A stretch of 64,000 nt of DNA, taken from NCBI GenBank assembly GCA_007750655.1, contig CP036290.1:4340001-4404000 (forward strand), given 5' to 3'. A program made the translations under genes and the position numbers. Every line of letters begins with the position of its first letter. The first letter of the stretch is position 1. This document shows positions 8,534-19,260 of this stretch, piece after piece. The notes under the pieces were generated by a model. The model saw only the letters and a list, made by a program, of their open reading frames with translations, was not told the origin of the DNA and made no database searches. The stretch is from Rohdeia mirabilis. GTDB taxonomy: Bacteria > Planctomycetota > UBA1135 > GCA-002686595.

Positions 8534-9181
8534 GTGACCGCCCCCGTCGAACTCGTCGTCGCCAGCGGCAACGCGAAGAAGCTCTTCGAGATCCGCGCGC
8601 TGCTCGAGCCGCTCGGCGTGCGCACCCTCGCGCCGTCGGACGTGGGCGGCCTGCCCGACGTGGACGAGGACGCGCCGGACTTCGAGGGCAATGCGCGCAA
8701 GAAGGCGGCGAGCGGCGCCCTTGCCTGCGGTCGCTGGTGCCTGGCCGACGACTCGGGGCTCGTGGTCGACGCTCTTCACGGCGCGCCCGGGGTCTTCTCG
8801 GCGCGCTTCGCCGGTGAGCACGGGAACGACGCGGCCAACAACGCGCTGCTGCTCGAGCGACTGGCCGAGGTGGCGCCGGATCCCGCTCGGCGCACGGCCG
8901 CCTTCGAGTGCGCCGTGGCCCTGGCGCGCCCCGACGGAACGGTCGTCGCGACCACCCGCGGTCGGGTCGGCGGTCGCATCCTCACGGCGGCGAGCGGCGT
9001 CGGCGGCTTCGGGTACGACCCGTTGTTCGCCCTCGACGACCCCGAGGTGCCCGACCACCCGGGCACCGGCCGGAGCTTCGCGGACCTGGGGCCCGAGGTG
9101 AAGGGCGCGGTCAGCCACCGCGGGCGGGCCCTGCGCGCCCTGGTCGAGCGCCTGCCCGACGTGTTCGCCGAGCACGCCTGA
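8534..9181 (+). CDS. rdgB: XTP/dITP pyrophosphatase (RdgB/HAM1)
   Basis: A 215-residue protein with a GTG start. Motifs are VVASGNAKKLFEI at the N-terminus, FEGNARKKA, LADDSGLVVDAL (metal-binding acidic residues), GVFSARFAGEHG, GGFGYDPLF and VSHRGRAL at the C-terminus, all typical of the HAM1 family. It hydrolyses dITP, XTP and ITP to monophosphates, removing deaminated purines from the nucleotide pool. It is co-transcribed with rph. Confidence 0.95.
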   Translation: MTAPVELVVASGNAKKLFEIRALLEPLGVRTLAPSDVGGLPDVDEDAPDFEGNARKKAASGALACGRWCLADDSGLVVDALHGAPGVFSARFAGEHGNDAANNALLLERLAEVAPDPARRTAAFECAVALARPDGTVVATTRGRVGGRILTAASGVGGFGYDPLFALDDPEVPDHPGTGRSFADLGPEVKGAVSHRGRALRALVERLPDVFAEHA

Positions 9182-9339
9182 AGCCTCGGGCCGCGACGCG
9201 CCGCACGCAGCTGCACGGCCCGGCCCCCGCTCACCGGCACCCCCTCACCGGCCCCGGTCCCTGCGGGTCGGAGAGTGCGCCGGCGATTCGACCCAGCGGG
9301 AACCGCGCTCCGACGGCGCGCGCGGAGCGGTCCGGCGGA

Positions 9340-9345
9340 TAGACT
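9340..9345 (+). promoter_or_regulatory. -10-like box upstream of lepA
   Basis: TAGACT lies 28 bases upstream of the lepA GTG and fits the TAGnnT type of -10 seen at several genes here. No clear -35 box is visible at 16-18 bases. Confidence 0.25.
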
Positions 9346-9373
9346 GCTCGGCCCTTTCGAAGGACGACGCCCC

Positions 9374-11170
<1,797 letters not shown>

Positions 11171-11201
11171 GTCGCGCGAACGAGGCACGCTCAGCAGACA
11201 C

Positions 11202-11240
11202 AGCAGCGCCCCGCCGGTCCAGGACCGGCGGGGCGCTGCT
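11202..11240. terminator. Perfect 19-bp hairpin between lepA and a convergent gene
   Basis: Bases 11202-11220 (AGCAGCGCCCCGCCGGTCC) pair perfectly with 11222-11240, leaving one central base. No T-tract follows on either strand. It sits 31 bases after the lepA stop and 29 bases after the end of the convergent secreted-protein gene, so a two-way terminator is the simplest role. Confidence 0.7.
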
Positions 11241-11269
11241 CGTCGAGGAGAGCCTCGGTTCGCGATCGG

Positions 11270-12262
11270 TCAGTAGACGCCCGAGAGCCCGTTCGTCGCG
11301 GTCAACCACTCGGGGGCACTCGGATCGAGCACCCAGGCCTGCGCCACGATGCGGAAGCCTGGCGGAGTCGACGCGTCCAACTTGAACGGGAGCACGATCG
11401 CGCCCGTCGCGTCGGTCCCCACGCTCACGACGATCTGCGGATCGGGGATCAGCAGTCCACCCGCGATCGGCAGGTTCACTTCGCTTCCACCCGCCACGAT
11501 CCAGGCCGGCATGAGCGGCTCGGCGTTCGTGACACGCAGCGCCGAGAAGGTGCCCGGCGTCAGCGGACCGGTGCCTTTCAGCAGGGGTTCGCTGGTCGGG
11601 CCTGCGAGTCCGTTCCCCAGGTTCGCCCACTTCGCGTGCAGCGAGAACGAGAGGTTGTTCGGCCAGCTCTGGAACATGGCCGCGCCCTGATTGAACTTGA
11701 AGTGCGCGCCGGGGTCGCTGGTCCCCCAGCCCCAGTCGGGATAGCCGGGCTGGCCGGCGACCACGCGGAACCAGTACTTCACGCCGCCCTGGAGCGTCAC
11801 CGGCTGCGGCAGGACGAAGCGGTAGGAGTACATCGTGACTCCGCCGCCGCCCCCCATGGGCGTCTCCTGCGCGTTGCTGTTCGTGTGGAACGTCGCGATG
11901 ACCGTCTCCTGACTCTCGTGCTCGGGCAGCCCGGTGATGATCGGATAGAAGCCGTTGGACGTGGAGTCGAAGAACGAGATGCGGAAGTCGGTCGCCTTGC
12001 CGTAGATGCCGCCCAACGAGTAGCCACCGGTCCAGCGGACTTCGGTGATCGTCTGCGTCTCGGTGAGGGTGAAGTCCTCCCAGGCGTACATGTCCGAGTC
12101 CGAACCGTCGGGCGTGGTCCAGGCGGACGCGTTGACACCACCGGTCGGACTCGGCGGCCGGGAGAAGACCTCGTCGGCCCGGGCCGGCGACACGAACGCC
12201 GCGGCGAGCACGAGCAGGGAGGAGAGTCGAACGAGAGCGTGGTTCTTGATCGGGGTACGCAT
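11270..12262 (-). CDS. Secreted protein of unknown function with shared C-terminal module
   Basis: A 330-residue protein. I place the start at the ATG giving MRTPIKNHALVRL, which heads a normal signal peptide cleaved after SPARA; an earlier in-frame ATG at 12301 would add 13 residues. The N-terminal part (about residues 20-230) is rich in beta and aromatic residues (DMYAWEDFTL, VKYWFRVVAGQPGYPDWGWG) and resembles a jelly-roll. The last 75 residues (a TDATGAIVLPF strand, PPGFRIVAQAWVLDP, then TNGLSG) match a module also present in three other secreted proteins of this window. Function unknown. Confidence 0.75.
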   Translation of the reverse strand: MRTPIKNHALVRLSSLLVLAAAFVSPARADEVFSRPPSPTGGVNASAWTTPDGSDSDMYAWEDFTLTETQTITEVRWTGGYSLGGIYGKATDFRISFFDSTSNGFYPIITGLPEHESQETVIATFHTNSNAQETPMGGGGGVTMYSYRFVLPQPVTLQGGVKYWFRVVAGQPGYPDWGWGTSDPGAHFKFNQGAAMFQSWPNNLSFSLHAKWANLGNGLAGPTSEPLLKGTGPLTPGTFSALRVTNAEPLMPAWIVAGGSEVNLPIAGGLLIPDPQIVVSVGTDATGAIVLPFKLDASTPPGFRIVAQAWVLDPSAPEWLTATNGLSGVY

Positions 12263-12900
12263 CGGATGATCCGTGGTTCGGGTAGTGGCTCGAGGCCACA
12301 TACGAAACTAGGCGTCTGCATCCATGCGCGCCTGTGACGAGGACGTCATTCGCTGAGCGGTGTCGAGGTGCGGCGATGACGAAAGCGTCAGGCGCGACGA
12401 ACCGCCGCAGCCGCTCGAACGCTCTCGAACCGAGCCCGCGTGACCGAGGTCGAAGCGCACGACGCCCGGTGGACGATCGCGCGCGAACGGTCGGTCCGTC
12501 GAAGGCTCGGCCCACGCGGGCCGACCGCGCACGGAGACCTCCGAGCGACGGTCGACGCCGCTCGCGATCGCTCGCGGCGTCGCGCCGACGTGCGTCCCGA
12601 CGTGCGTCCCGACGTGCACCCCGACGTCGACGCGACCGGTGTCCACGCGACCGATGTCGGTGGACCCGAACGGGCAGAGCGACGGGCACTTGGCGCGTCG
12701 CGGCCGATCGACGGGTCCCGCGGGCGATGCTCGGCTCCAGCGGCCCCGAGCCGGCGTCCGGAACCACCCGCGAGGGTGCAGCCCGCAGCACGAGAGGCTA
12801 CCTTGCCGCGCCTCGGCACCCCGCTGGCACCCCGCCTCCAAGGCTCGCCACGCCGCGATCGCGCTCCGCCGAGACCTCGGCCCCTCGCCATTCCGACCCG
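12263..12900. other. 638-bp region without a convincing gene, short tandem repeat inside
   Basis: This gap lies between two divergent genes. Open frames exist on both strands, but their translations are Arg/Pro/Ser-rich and look like GC-driven noise. Around 12587-12625 there is a 12-bp near repeat (CCGACGTGCGTC three times, then diverging). A -10-like TACCTT (12799-12804) lies about 96 bases before the signal peptidase gene. Otherwise I see nothing in it. Confidence 0.5.
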
Positions 12901-14358
12901 ATGTCCGACCCGCTCGCCGCTCGCAAGACCCACTGGCGCGACAACCTCGAAGCGATCGCCGCGGCCATCGTGCTGGCGCTGCTGCTCAAGGCCTTCGCGC
13001 TCGAGGCCTACAAGATCCCGACCGGGTCGATGCAGCCGACCCTGATGGGCCTGAACACGCCCGAGTTCAGCATCTCGGACCGCATCGTGGTGGACAAGTT
13101 CACCTACGCGGTGCGCGACCCCGAGCGTTTCGAAGTGGCTGTCTTCCGCTTCCCGCTCGACCGCTCGAAGAACTACGTGAAGCGCATCGTCGGCATGCCG
13201 AACGAGCAGCTGCGCGTGCAGAACGGCGACCTGTGGGTGCGGCCGGGCGACGGCGACCCGTGGACCGTGCTGCGGCGCCCGGGCGACGTCCAGGAGACGC
13301 ACTGGAAGTCGCTCGACGATCCGTGGGTGGCCGAGGCCGGACCGCTCACGAACGACGGATCCACGCTGGTCGCCAGCAACTCCGGCGTGTTCCGGTTCGG
13401 ACGCCGCGACGAGTCGATCACCGATCGCTACTTCGACGGCTACCTCGAGGCCGTGCGCGAACGCGTTCCGACGCGCGACGCCGACGGACCGCGCAACACC
13501 AACCTGCGCCAGCGGCACAAGGTCGGCGATCTGAAGGTGGCGGGCGACATGGTGGCCGAGGCGAACACCTTCGAGATCGAGGTCGAACTGCGCGAAGGAC
13601 CGCGCACGTACCGCTTCCGCGTACCGGGCCCGGCGGCGCCCGCCGACGCGCGCCCGTCGATCGAGGTCGAGACCGAGAGCGGGCGCGGCCTCCCGGGCGA
13701 CGCACAGCTCGTGGCCCCCGCGCCGGAACGCGCGCGCGAACCGTGGCGCCTCACGGCCGGCACCCCCACCCGCTTCGCGGTCGAGAACCTCGACGACCGT
13801 CTGCGCCTCGTGCTCGGGGACGCGCTGGACCTCACGCTCGACGTGCCGGCGGTCGCGAGCCAGAACTCCGCCATCCGCGTGCGCTTCAGCGGTCCCGGAC
13901 GCCTCGCCGCGCCGCGGGTCTGGCGCGACGTCTACTACACCGCGCGCGGCACCTACGAGTGGACGATTCCCGACGCGAGCTACGTGATGCTCGGCGACAA
14001 CACCCAGGACTCGAGCGACAGCCGGGAGTGGACGCTCGAGCGCTTCGCGCTGGTCGACACGGTCGAGGGTCGCAGCGGCGTACTGCGCGGCAACAAGCGC
14101 CAGGGCGAGAACCCGATCGAGCTCGAGACGCGCGACGAGTTGTTCTTCGTGGACGAGTGGGGTCAGCGGCACTGGTTGGCCGAGGACGTGGGCCGCGCGG
14201 CCGCCGACCCGGTCCGCGAGGGCTTCGTCGAGGTCACGGGCCTGGGCGAGGAGCCGGCGCCGTTCGTGAGCCGCGACATGATCACGGGCCGCGCGATCGC
14301 GGTCTTCTGGCCGATCCGACCCCTGGCCGGCATCGTGCGGCTCGAGTGGATCCACTAG
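12901..14358 (+). CDS. lepB: Signal peptidase I, enlarged
   Basis: A 485-residue type I signal peptidase, much longer than the usual 200-320. An N-terminal membrane segment (AIAAAIVLALLLKAFAL) leads to the catalytic serine motif PTGSMQPTL (Ser43), the catalytic lysine region NYVKRIVGMP (Lys94), and the late box LGDNTQDSSDSREW near residues 364-376. About 260 residues separate the lysine box from the last box and form a large extracytoplasmic insertion of unknown purpose. The enzyme removes signal peptides from exported proteins, which are numerous here. The ATG at 12901 gives the expected short cytoplasmic N-terminus. Confidence 0.93.
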   Translation: MSDPLAARKTHWRDNLEAIAAAIVLALLLKAFALEAYKIPTGSMQPTLMGLNTPEFSISDRIVVDKFTYAVRDPERFEVAVFRFPLDRSKNYVKRIVGMPNEQLRVQNGDLWVRPGDGDPWTVLRRPGDVQETHWKSLDDPWVAEAGPLTNDGSTLVASNSGVFRFGRRDESITDRYFDGYLEAVRERVPTRDADGPRNTNLRQRHKVGDLKVAGDMVAEANTFEIEVELREGPRTYRFRVPGPAAPADARPSIEVETESGRGLPGDAQLVAPAPERAREPWRLTAGTPTRFAVENLDDRLRLVLGDALDLTLDVPAVASQNSAIRVRFSGPGRLAAPRVWRDVYYTARGTYEWTIPDASYVMLGDNTQDSSDSREWTLERFALVDTVEGRSGVLRGNKRQGENPIELETRDELFFVDEWGQRHWLAEDVGRAAADPVREGFVEVTGLGEEPAPFVSRDMITGRAIAVFWPIRPLAGIVRLEWIH

Positions 14359-14830
14359 GCCGACGACGGGAGCCCGACCGGCCGCCGCCTCGGAAGGGGG
14401 GGCCAGCCCACCCACAGCATCCGTCCAGCGACCCAAGAGCGGCCGATCCAGGCCTCCGCAGGGGCCGGTTCGGCGCGCGCCGACTTCGAACTCTCCACAG
14501 GAGGCCGATTCCGAGCGTGGAACGCCTCCTCGGCCCCCTGCCGGCGCCCCCGTCCATCGCCCCCCGGCGGGCGCCCGGCCGAACCACAGACGCAAACCAA
14601 ATCGCTCCAACGGCTTACAGCGCCCACGCTCGCTCACGCCGACGGCCCGGCGGCGCGCGACGAGGTAGAGCAACGGCGATCGCCGTGTCAAGCGCCCTTG
14701 AAGTCTCCACAGCGGCGGCGACTCTCCACGAGTTATCCACAGTCCGTTCCCCAGCCCGCCGCGGGGACCGGCGCCGGTCGTGCGACCCCGGGCGGAGGCC
14801 ACCGGCCGAGGGGCGGCTATCCTGCCGCCG
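14359..14830. other. 472-bp gap with a perfect DnaA-box sequence
   Basis: There is no convincing gene. TTATCCACA (14733-14741) is identical to the consensus DnaA box. Nearby partial matches share CTCCAC: TCTCCACAG near 14493, TCTCCACAG near 14704 and TCTCCACGA near 14723. A -10-like TATCCT (14818-14823) lies just before lptB. No replication gene is close by, so an origin is not claimed. Confidence 0.4.
14818..14823 (+). promoter_or_regulatory. -10-like box immediately before lptB
   Basis: TATCCT, preceded by GGC, ends 7 bases before the ATG at 14831. If used, the transcript would start at or very near the start codon. No -35 match is seen. Confidence 0.3.
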
Positions 14831-15673
14831 ATGGGGACCGAAGGCACGGACGGCGCGAGCCACCAGGACGAGGGCGGTGGCCCGCCCGCGACCGGGGTCT
14901 CGACGGGCCTCGCCCCCTCGGCCCGCGCGGTGGCTTCCGGCGCCGGGAGCGACCTCCTGCTCGAGGCCCGCGGCCTGGTGAAGAGCTACCGCGGCCGCCG
15001 GGTGGTCGACGGGGTGTCGTTCAACGTCCGTCCCGGCGAGATCGTCGGCCTCCTCGGACCGAACGGCGCCGGCAAGACCACGAGCTTCCGCATGGTCGTC
15101 GGCCTGGTGCGCCCCGACGAGGGCCAGGTCTTCCTGCGCGGCAACGAGTGCGCGCGGATGCCGATGTTCCGGCGCGCGCGGCTCGGCATGGGCTACCTGC
15201 CCCAGGAGTCGAGCATCTTCCGGCGCCTCGGCGTGCGCGACAACATTCTCGCCGTGCTCGAGACCCTGCCCCTGTCGCGCAAGCAGCGGCACGAGCGCGC
15301 GGACCAGATCCTGACGGAGATGGACCTGCTGCGGCTGTCGAAGAGCCTCGCCGACACCCTCTCCGGTGGCGAGCGACGCCGTCTGGAGATCAGCCGCGCC
15401 CTGGCCCTCGATCCCGCGATCCTCCTGCTCGACGAACCCTTCGCGGGCGTGGACCCGATCGCCGTGGAGGAGATCCAGCGCCTGGTCGAGGGCCTGCGCG
15501 AGCGAGGCATCGGCGTCCTGATCACCGACCACAACGTGCGCGAGACCCTGCACTCGACCGACCGGGCCTACATCATCCACCAGGGCACGATCCTGCGCGA
15601 AGGCACGGCGGACCAGCTGGTCAAGGACCCGAAGGTGCGCGAGGTCTACCTCGGCCACGCCTTCGAGGTCTGA
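14831..15673 (+). CDS. lptB: LPS export ABC transporter ATP-binding protein LptB
   Basis: A 280-residue ATPase. Walker A is GPNGAGKTTS, the Q-loop region is YLPQESSIFRRLGVRDNI (the LptB-specific form), the signature is LSGGERRRLEISRAL, and Walker B is ILLLDEPFAGVDPIAV with switch ITDHNVRE. LptB powers extraction of lipopolysaccharide from the inner membrane together with LptFG and LptC. The ABC domain starts only at about residue 40; the first 40 residues are a Gly/Ala/Ser-rich extension not usual in LptB. I use the ATG next to the TATCCT box. No lptA, C, F or G is adjacent. Confidence 0.9.
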   Translation: MGTEGTDGASHQDEGGGPPATGVSTGLAPSARAVASGAGSDLLLEARGLVKSYRGRRVVDGVSFNVRPGEIVGLLGPNGAGKTTSFRMVVGLVRPDEGQVFLRGNECARMPMFRRARLGMGYLPQESSIFRRLGVRDNILAVLETLPLSRKQRHERADQILTEMDLLRLSKSLADTLSGGERRRLEISRALALDPAILLLDEPFAGVDPIAVEEIQRLVEGLRERGIGVLITDHNVRETLHSTDRAYIIHQGTILREGTADQLVKDPKVREVYLGHAFEV

Positions 15674-15784
15674 CGCGAGCTCCGCTGGGCGAGCCCGCGC
15701 GGGCGCCACGGGGCAGCACGGACGGCGGGCAGCGCTCGCCCCCGACGCGGGGCACGGCGGACGGTCGGATCCGGCGCGCATCGC

Positions 15785-15814
15785 TTGAGCCCGGCGGCCG
15801 CGGGGACCTATCCT
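15785..15814 (+). promoter_or_regulatory. Promoter of etfBA
   Basis: TTGAGC (15785-15790), an 18-base spacer, then TATCCT (15809-15814). This gives a predicted start about 35 bases upstream of the etfB ATG, with a C-rich leader between. Confidence 0.5.
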
Positions 15815-15856
15815 GCTTCGCCCAAATCCCGCCCAGGCCCCCAGCCCCCGACCCCC

Positions 15857-16609
15857 ATGAAGATCGTCGCCTGCGTCAAGCGCGTCCCGACGACGGAAGC
15901 CCAACCCGTCGTGTCCGGCGACGGCACGTCCCTCGACCAGAGCGGACTCCAGTACATGCTGTCCTTCTACGACGAGATCGCCGTCGAGAAGGCCGTGCAG
16001 ATCAAGGAGTCCGTCGGCGGTGAAGTCATCGTCGTCAGCCTCGGCCCGACCGACGGCAGCAAGGAGATGCGCGAGTGCCTGGCCAAGGGCGCCGACCGCG
16101 TCGTGCTGGCGAAGGACGAGGAGTGGCAGTCCCGCGACGCGCGTGCGACCGCCGTCGCGCTCGCCGCGCAGATCACCGCACAGGGCGCCGACATGGCGCT
16201 GTTCGGTCGCGTCGCCACCGACCGCGACAACGCAGCGGTCGGACCGATGGTCGCCACGCTGCTCGGTTGGGCCTGCGTCACGGACGTGATCGAGCTCGAC
16301 GTCGCCGATGGCAAGGGTGTCGCGAAGCGCGAGAGCGAAGCCGGCATCGAGACCTACGAGTTCTCGCTGCCCGCGGTCATCACCTGCCAGAAGGGTCTGG
16401 CCGAGCCGCGCTACGCCGGACTCAAGGGAATCATGGCCGCGAAGAAGAAGCCGCTCGACGAGGTCGACGTGACGGTCGAGGCCAACCAGGCCCAAGTCGT
16501 GAAACTCTCGCCGCCGCCGGCCCGCGCCGAGGGTCGCATCATCGGTGAGGGCGCCGCCGCCGTCCCCGCTCTGATGGACGCGTTGCGCAACGAAGCGAAG
16601 GTGCTCTGA
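15857..16609 (+). CDS. etfB: Electron transfer flavoprotein beta subunit
   Basis: A 250-residue protein starting MKIVACVKRVP, the standard EtfB N-terminus. Other EtfB features are LSFYDEIAVEKAVQI, GADRVVLAKDEEW, the AMP-binding loop region GRVATDRDNAAVGPM, and LPAVITCQKGLAEPRY followed by GIMAAKKKPL. With EtfA it carries electrons from acyl-CoA and related dehydrogenases to the quinone pool. The leader is C-rich with no Shine-Dalgarno sequence. etfA follows after 41 bases. Confidence 0.95.
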   Translation: MKIVACVKRVPTTEAQPVVSGDGTSLDQSGLQYMLSFYDEIAVEKAVQIKESVGGEVIVVSLGPTDGSKEMRECLAKGADRVVLAKDEEWQSRDARATAVALAAQITAQGADMALFGRVATDRDNAAVGPMVATLLGWACVTDVIELDVADGKGVAKRESEAGIETYEFSLPAVITCQKGLAEPRYAGLKGIMAAKKKPLDEVDVTVEANQAQVVKLSPPPARAEGRIIGEGAAAVPALMDALRNEAKVL

Positions 16610-16650
16610 GCCGTCGCCCCCATCCACGAACCGAACACCGAACCGAAACC

Positions 16651-17604
16651 ATGAGCACCATCGTCGTCCACGTCGAGCAGGTCGGAGGCGCACCGCGCCG
16701 CGCCTCGCTCGAGACCCTCGGAGCCGCGCGCGCGGTCTGTGACACCGTCGTCGCCACCATCTGTGGCGACGGCGCCGCGAACGCCGCGTCCGGCCTCGGC
16801 GCCCACGGCGCGAACAAGGTCGTCGTCATCGAAGGCGCCGGCACCTCGCCCGACGCGCTGGCCAAGGACCTGGCCGCCGTCGTGAAGGAACACGGCGCGA
16901 CGGCCTTCCTGGTCGGCGCCACGTCCGGCGGGCGCGACGTCGCCCCGCGCGTCGCCGCCCTGCTCGACTCGACCCTGTTCTCCGACTGCATCGCGCTCGA
17001 CAAGAGCGGTGACGCGCTGGTCGTGCGCCGCCCGTGGCTGGCAGGCAAACTGCTCGCCGACATGCGCACCGAAGGCCCGGTGCTGTGCGCCACGCTGCGC
17101 CGCAACACCTTCCAGCCCGGCGCTGGCGGCGGCGACGCCGAGATCGTCCACGCCGACGCGAACACGGACTTCCTGGCCGTGTTGAAGGACGTGGCCGCGA
17201 AGGCTGCCGACAAGCTCGACGTGAGCGAGGCCGCCGTCGTCGTCTCGGGCGGTCGCGGCCTGGGCGAAGCCGAGAACTTCAAGATCGTCGAGGACCTGGC
17301 CGCAGCGTTCGGCGACGCCGCCGTCGGCGCGAGCCGCGCGGTCGTCGACATGGGCTGGCGCCCGCACGGCGAGCAGGTCGGCCAGACCGGCAAGACGGTC
17401 GCGCCGCAGCTCTACATCGCGATCGGCATCTCGGGCGCGATCCAGCACCTGGCCGGCATGAAGACCTCGAAAGTCATCGTCGCGATCAACAAGGACGCCG
17501 ACGCGCCGATCTTCAAGGTCGCCGACTACGGCATCGTGGGCGACGCGTTCGAGATCGTGCCGGCGCTGACCGAAGCCGTGAAGGCGGTGAAGGCCGAGGC
17601 CTGA
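16651..17604 (+). CDS. etfA: Electron transfer flavoprotein alpha subunit
   Basis: A 317-residue EtfA. The C-terminal FAD-binding domain is complete: [56 protein letters not shown], and [22 protein letters not shown]. The N-terminal domain resembles EtfB. It binds the redox-active FAD of the heterodimer. It is co-transcribed with etfB and closed by a 17-bp hairpin. Confidence 0.95.
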   Translation: MSTIVVHVEQVGGAPRRASLETLGAARAVCDTVVATICGDGAANAASGLGAHGANKVVVIEGAGTSPDALAKDLAAVVKEHGATAFLVGATSGGRDVAPRVAALLDSTLFSDCIALDKSGDALVVRRPWLAGKLLADMRTEGPVLCATLRRNTFQPGAGGGDAEIVHADANTDFLAVLKDVAAKAADKLDVSEAAVVVSGGRGLGEAENFKIVEDLAAAFGDAAVGASRAVVDMGWRPHGEQVGQTGKTVAPQLYIAIGISGAIQHLAGMKTSKVIVAINKDADAPIFKVADYGIVGDAFEIVPALTEAVKAVKAEA

Positions 17605-17634
17605 TCCAGCCGGAGCGACCATCGGTCGGAACGA

Positions 17635-17672
17635 CGAGCGGCCGCCGCGACCTGTGTCGCGGCGGCCGCTCG
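17635..17672 (+). terminator. Hairpin after etfBA
   Basis: CGAGCGGCCGCCGCGAC (17635-17651) pairs perfectly with 17656-17672 around a CTGT loop. It starts 30 bases after the etfA stop. No T-run follows. Confidence 0.65.
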
Positions 17673-17874
17673 GCGTTCGTGCGCGATCCGGCGCGATCCA
17701 GCGTGGTCCGGATCCTGATCGAGGCTTGACCCCGCGCCCGGCGTTCGACGGCTAGGGTGTCCACGTCCGCCACCGCGCTCCGATCGACCGCAGCTCCACG
17801 CGATACGGCCCCGTCGGCGCGAGCGTCACGCGCACCTCACCCGTCGACTCCACCCTCACCGTGCCCACCCTGCC

Positions 17875-18885
17875 ATGCGCACCACTCTCGCCTCGTTCGC
17901 CCTGCTCGCCGCCCTCGCACCGCAGGCGCTCGCCCAGTCCGCGCCGACGATCAGCAACCCCTCGCGTGTGATCCAGGCCGACGTGGAGTTCGTCGACGCG
18001 GTCTTCTTCGACACGGTCGGCGACTTCATGTCCTTCCAGAGCATCGTGGCCGGTCCGATCGACGAAGCCGTGGATGCGGGAGCCGGTAGCTTCGGGTCGT
18101 CGGTGTACGCGTCGAGCGAGCAGTTCGGAGACATCGACGTGCAGAGTGCGAGCTTCGACGCCTACGGCGCGGCCGCGGCGGGGTTGTACGTCCAGGGCTC
18201 GGGCCTCTCCCTCGCGACGAGCCTGTTCGAACTCAAGGTCGATCTCACCTACGACGGGCGGTTGTTCCTGTCCGGTGACCTCTCGACGTCCGATGCCTTC
18301 GGCGGCTTCTTCCCACAGGATCGCCCCGGAGTGGCCACGGTCGACCTGCAAGTGGTGGACGCGGCGACCGACGTCGTCCTGTTCGGTCGCTCGACCGCGT
18401 TCGGGGGGGTGGACCAGCTCCTCGACGGAACCGTCGTCCACCTTCCGGCCGGGACCTACCGCCTCAGCATCGCGGCCGTTGCGGCGGATGCGACGAACGG
18501 CATCGAGCAGATCAACGGTTCGAACGTGGCAGGCGTGTTCGACGTCCAAGGCCGATTCGAACAGGATGCTCCCACCACTGCTCACGTCGCTGCGATCGAG
18601 GTCGACGCGATCCTCGCGGGCGGCAAGTTGGTCGCGTTCGTACGCGTCCAGATCGTCGATGCGGCGGGCCTGCCGGTCGCGGGATCCCGCGTGGCCGGAC
18701 ACTTCTTCGGTGACGTCGGAGGGAGTCTGCGCGCGACCACGGACGCACGCGGGATCGCTACGTTCGTCCGAACGGCACCGGCGACCGTGGGCACGCCACG
18801 CTTCGCGTTCGGAGTGGACGGCCTCGCGCACCCGACGCTCGTCTACGACCCCGGTGCGAACATCGAGACCGTCGAGGCCTTCTGA
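17875..18885 (+). CDS. Secreted protein of unknown function with Ig-like C-terminal domain
   Basis: A 336-residue protein with a clean signal peptide (LLAALAPQALAQ, cleaved before SAPTIS). The middle (about residues 25-235) is beta-rich and unassigned. Residues about 240-330 form an Ig-like or carboxypeptidase-regulatory-like fold: VDAILAGGKLVAFVRVQIVD, then GLPVAGSRVAGHF and TTDARGIATFVRT, a pattern common in bacterial Ig repeats. Probably exported to the periplasm or surface. It is monocistronic. A TTGACC and a TAGGGT lie about 120-150 bases upstream, but their 21-base spacing is poor. Confidence 0.75.
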   Translation: MRTTLASFALLAALAPQALAQSAPTISNPSRVIQADVEFVDAVFFDTVGDFMSFQSIVAGPIDEAVDAGAGSFGSSVYASSEQFGDIDVQSASFDAYGAAAAGLYVQGSGLSLATSLFELKVDLTYDGRLFLSGDLSTSDAFGGFFPQDRPGVATVDLQVVDAATDVVLFGRSTAFGGVDQLLDGTVVHLPAGTYRLSIAAVAADATNGIEQINGSNVAGVFDVQGRFEQDAPTTAHVAAIEVDAILAGGKLVAFVRVQIVDAAGLPVAGSRVAGHFFGDVGGSLRATTDARGIATFVRTAPATVGTPRFAFGVDGLAHPTLVYDPGANIETVEAF

Positions 18886-19050
18886 GCCCGGTCACGGCGT
18901 CGCTCGAGCGGCGAGTGCCGTCGCGATTCCACGTCGAACGATCCGAACGCGCCGCCCTCGAAGTCGGGGCCGCCGGACACGACCCGGGCGAACCACCGGC
19001 TCGCCGTTCCACCTCACCGCCACTCGGCCACTGCGCAGTCAGCCCCTCGC

Positions 19051-19109
19051 GCCGATCGCCCCCTCGTGCCGATCGCCCCCTCGTGCCGATCGCCCCCTCG
19101 TGCCGATCG
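19051..19109. repeat. 17-bp direct tandem repeat, about 3.5 copies
   Basis: The unit GCCGATCGCCCCCTCGT occurs at 19051-19067, 19068-19084 and 19085-19101, followed by a partial GCCGATCG. The copies are identical, which suggests recent expansion. The array lies 33 bases beyond the 3' end of the tRNA-Val gene. Confidence 0.85.
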
Positions 19110-19141
19110 CTACGGGCGCGGGGCCGTCACCGGCGGGTGCG

Positions 19142-19217
19142 TGGTGGGCCATGCTGGACTCGAACCAGCAACTTCCACGCTGTGAACATGGCACTCTACC
19201 AATTGAGTTAATGGCCC
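19142..19217 (-). tRNA. tRNA-Val (CAC)
   Basis: A 76-base cloverleaf on the minus strand, with the CCA end encoded. Acceptor GGGCCAT pairs with ATGGCCC, D stem ACTC with GAGT, anticodon stem CCATG with CGTGG (one G-T pair), and T stem GCTGG with CCAGC around TTCGAGT. The loop TTCACAG gives anticodon CAC (bases 19182-19184), reading GUG. The discriminator base is A, as usual for tRNA-Val. A tRNA-His reading is excluded because the base before the anticodon must be the loop T. Confidence 0.95.
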
Positions 19218-19260
19218 TTTCCCGCGCGCCGGAGCCGCTGGCTCCCCGCGAGGGGGCGGA

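Noticed and set aside
5600..9175. 1191-codon minus-strand open frame
   Set aside because: Only the first 404 codons from the 3' end (5600-6811) form a coherent protein. The rest is antisense to birA, rph and rdgB, all well supported.
12308..12841. Minus-strand frame of 177 codons with a VGTHVGTHVG repeat
   Set aside because: The repeat reflects a 12-bp DNA repeat; no signal, domain or codon pattern supports a gene.
14733..14741. Replication origin at the DnaA box
   Set aside because: One perfect box only, with no dnaA, dnaN, gyrB or AT-rich unwinding region nearby.
17726..17758. TTGACC and TAGGGT as promoter of the 17875 gene
   Set aside because: The spacer is 21 bases, too long for a standard sigma-70 promoter; kept only as a remark.
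19142..19217. Reading the tRNA as tRNA-His
   Set aside because: The loop is TTCACAG, so the anticodon after T33 is CAC (Val). There is no extra 5' G and the discriminator is A, not C.
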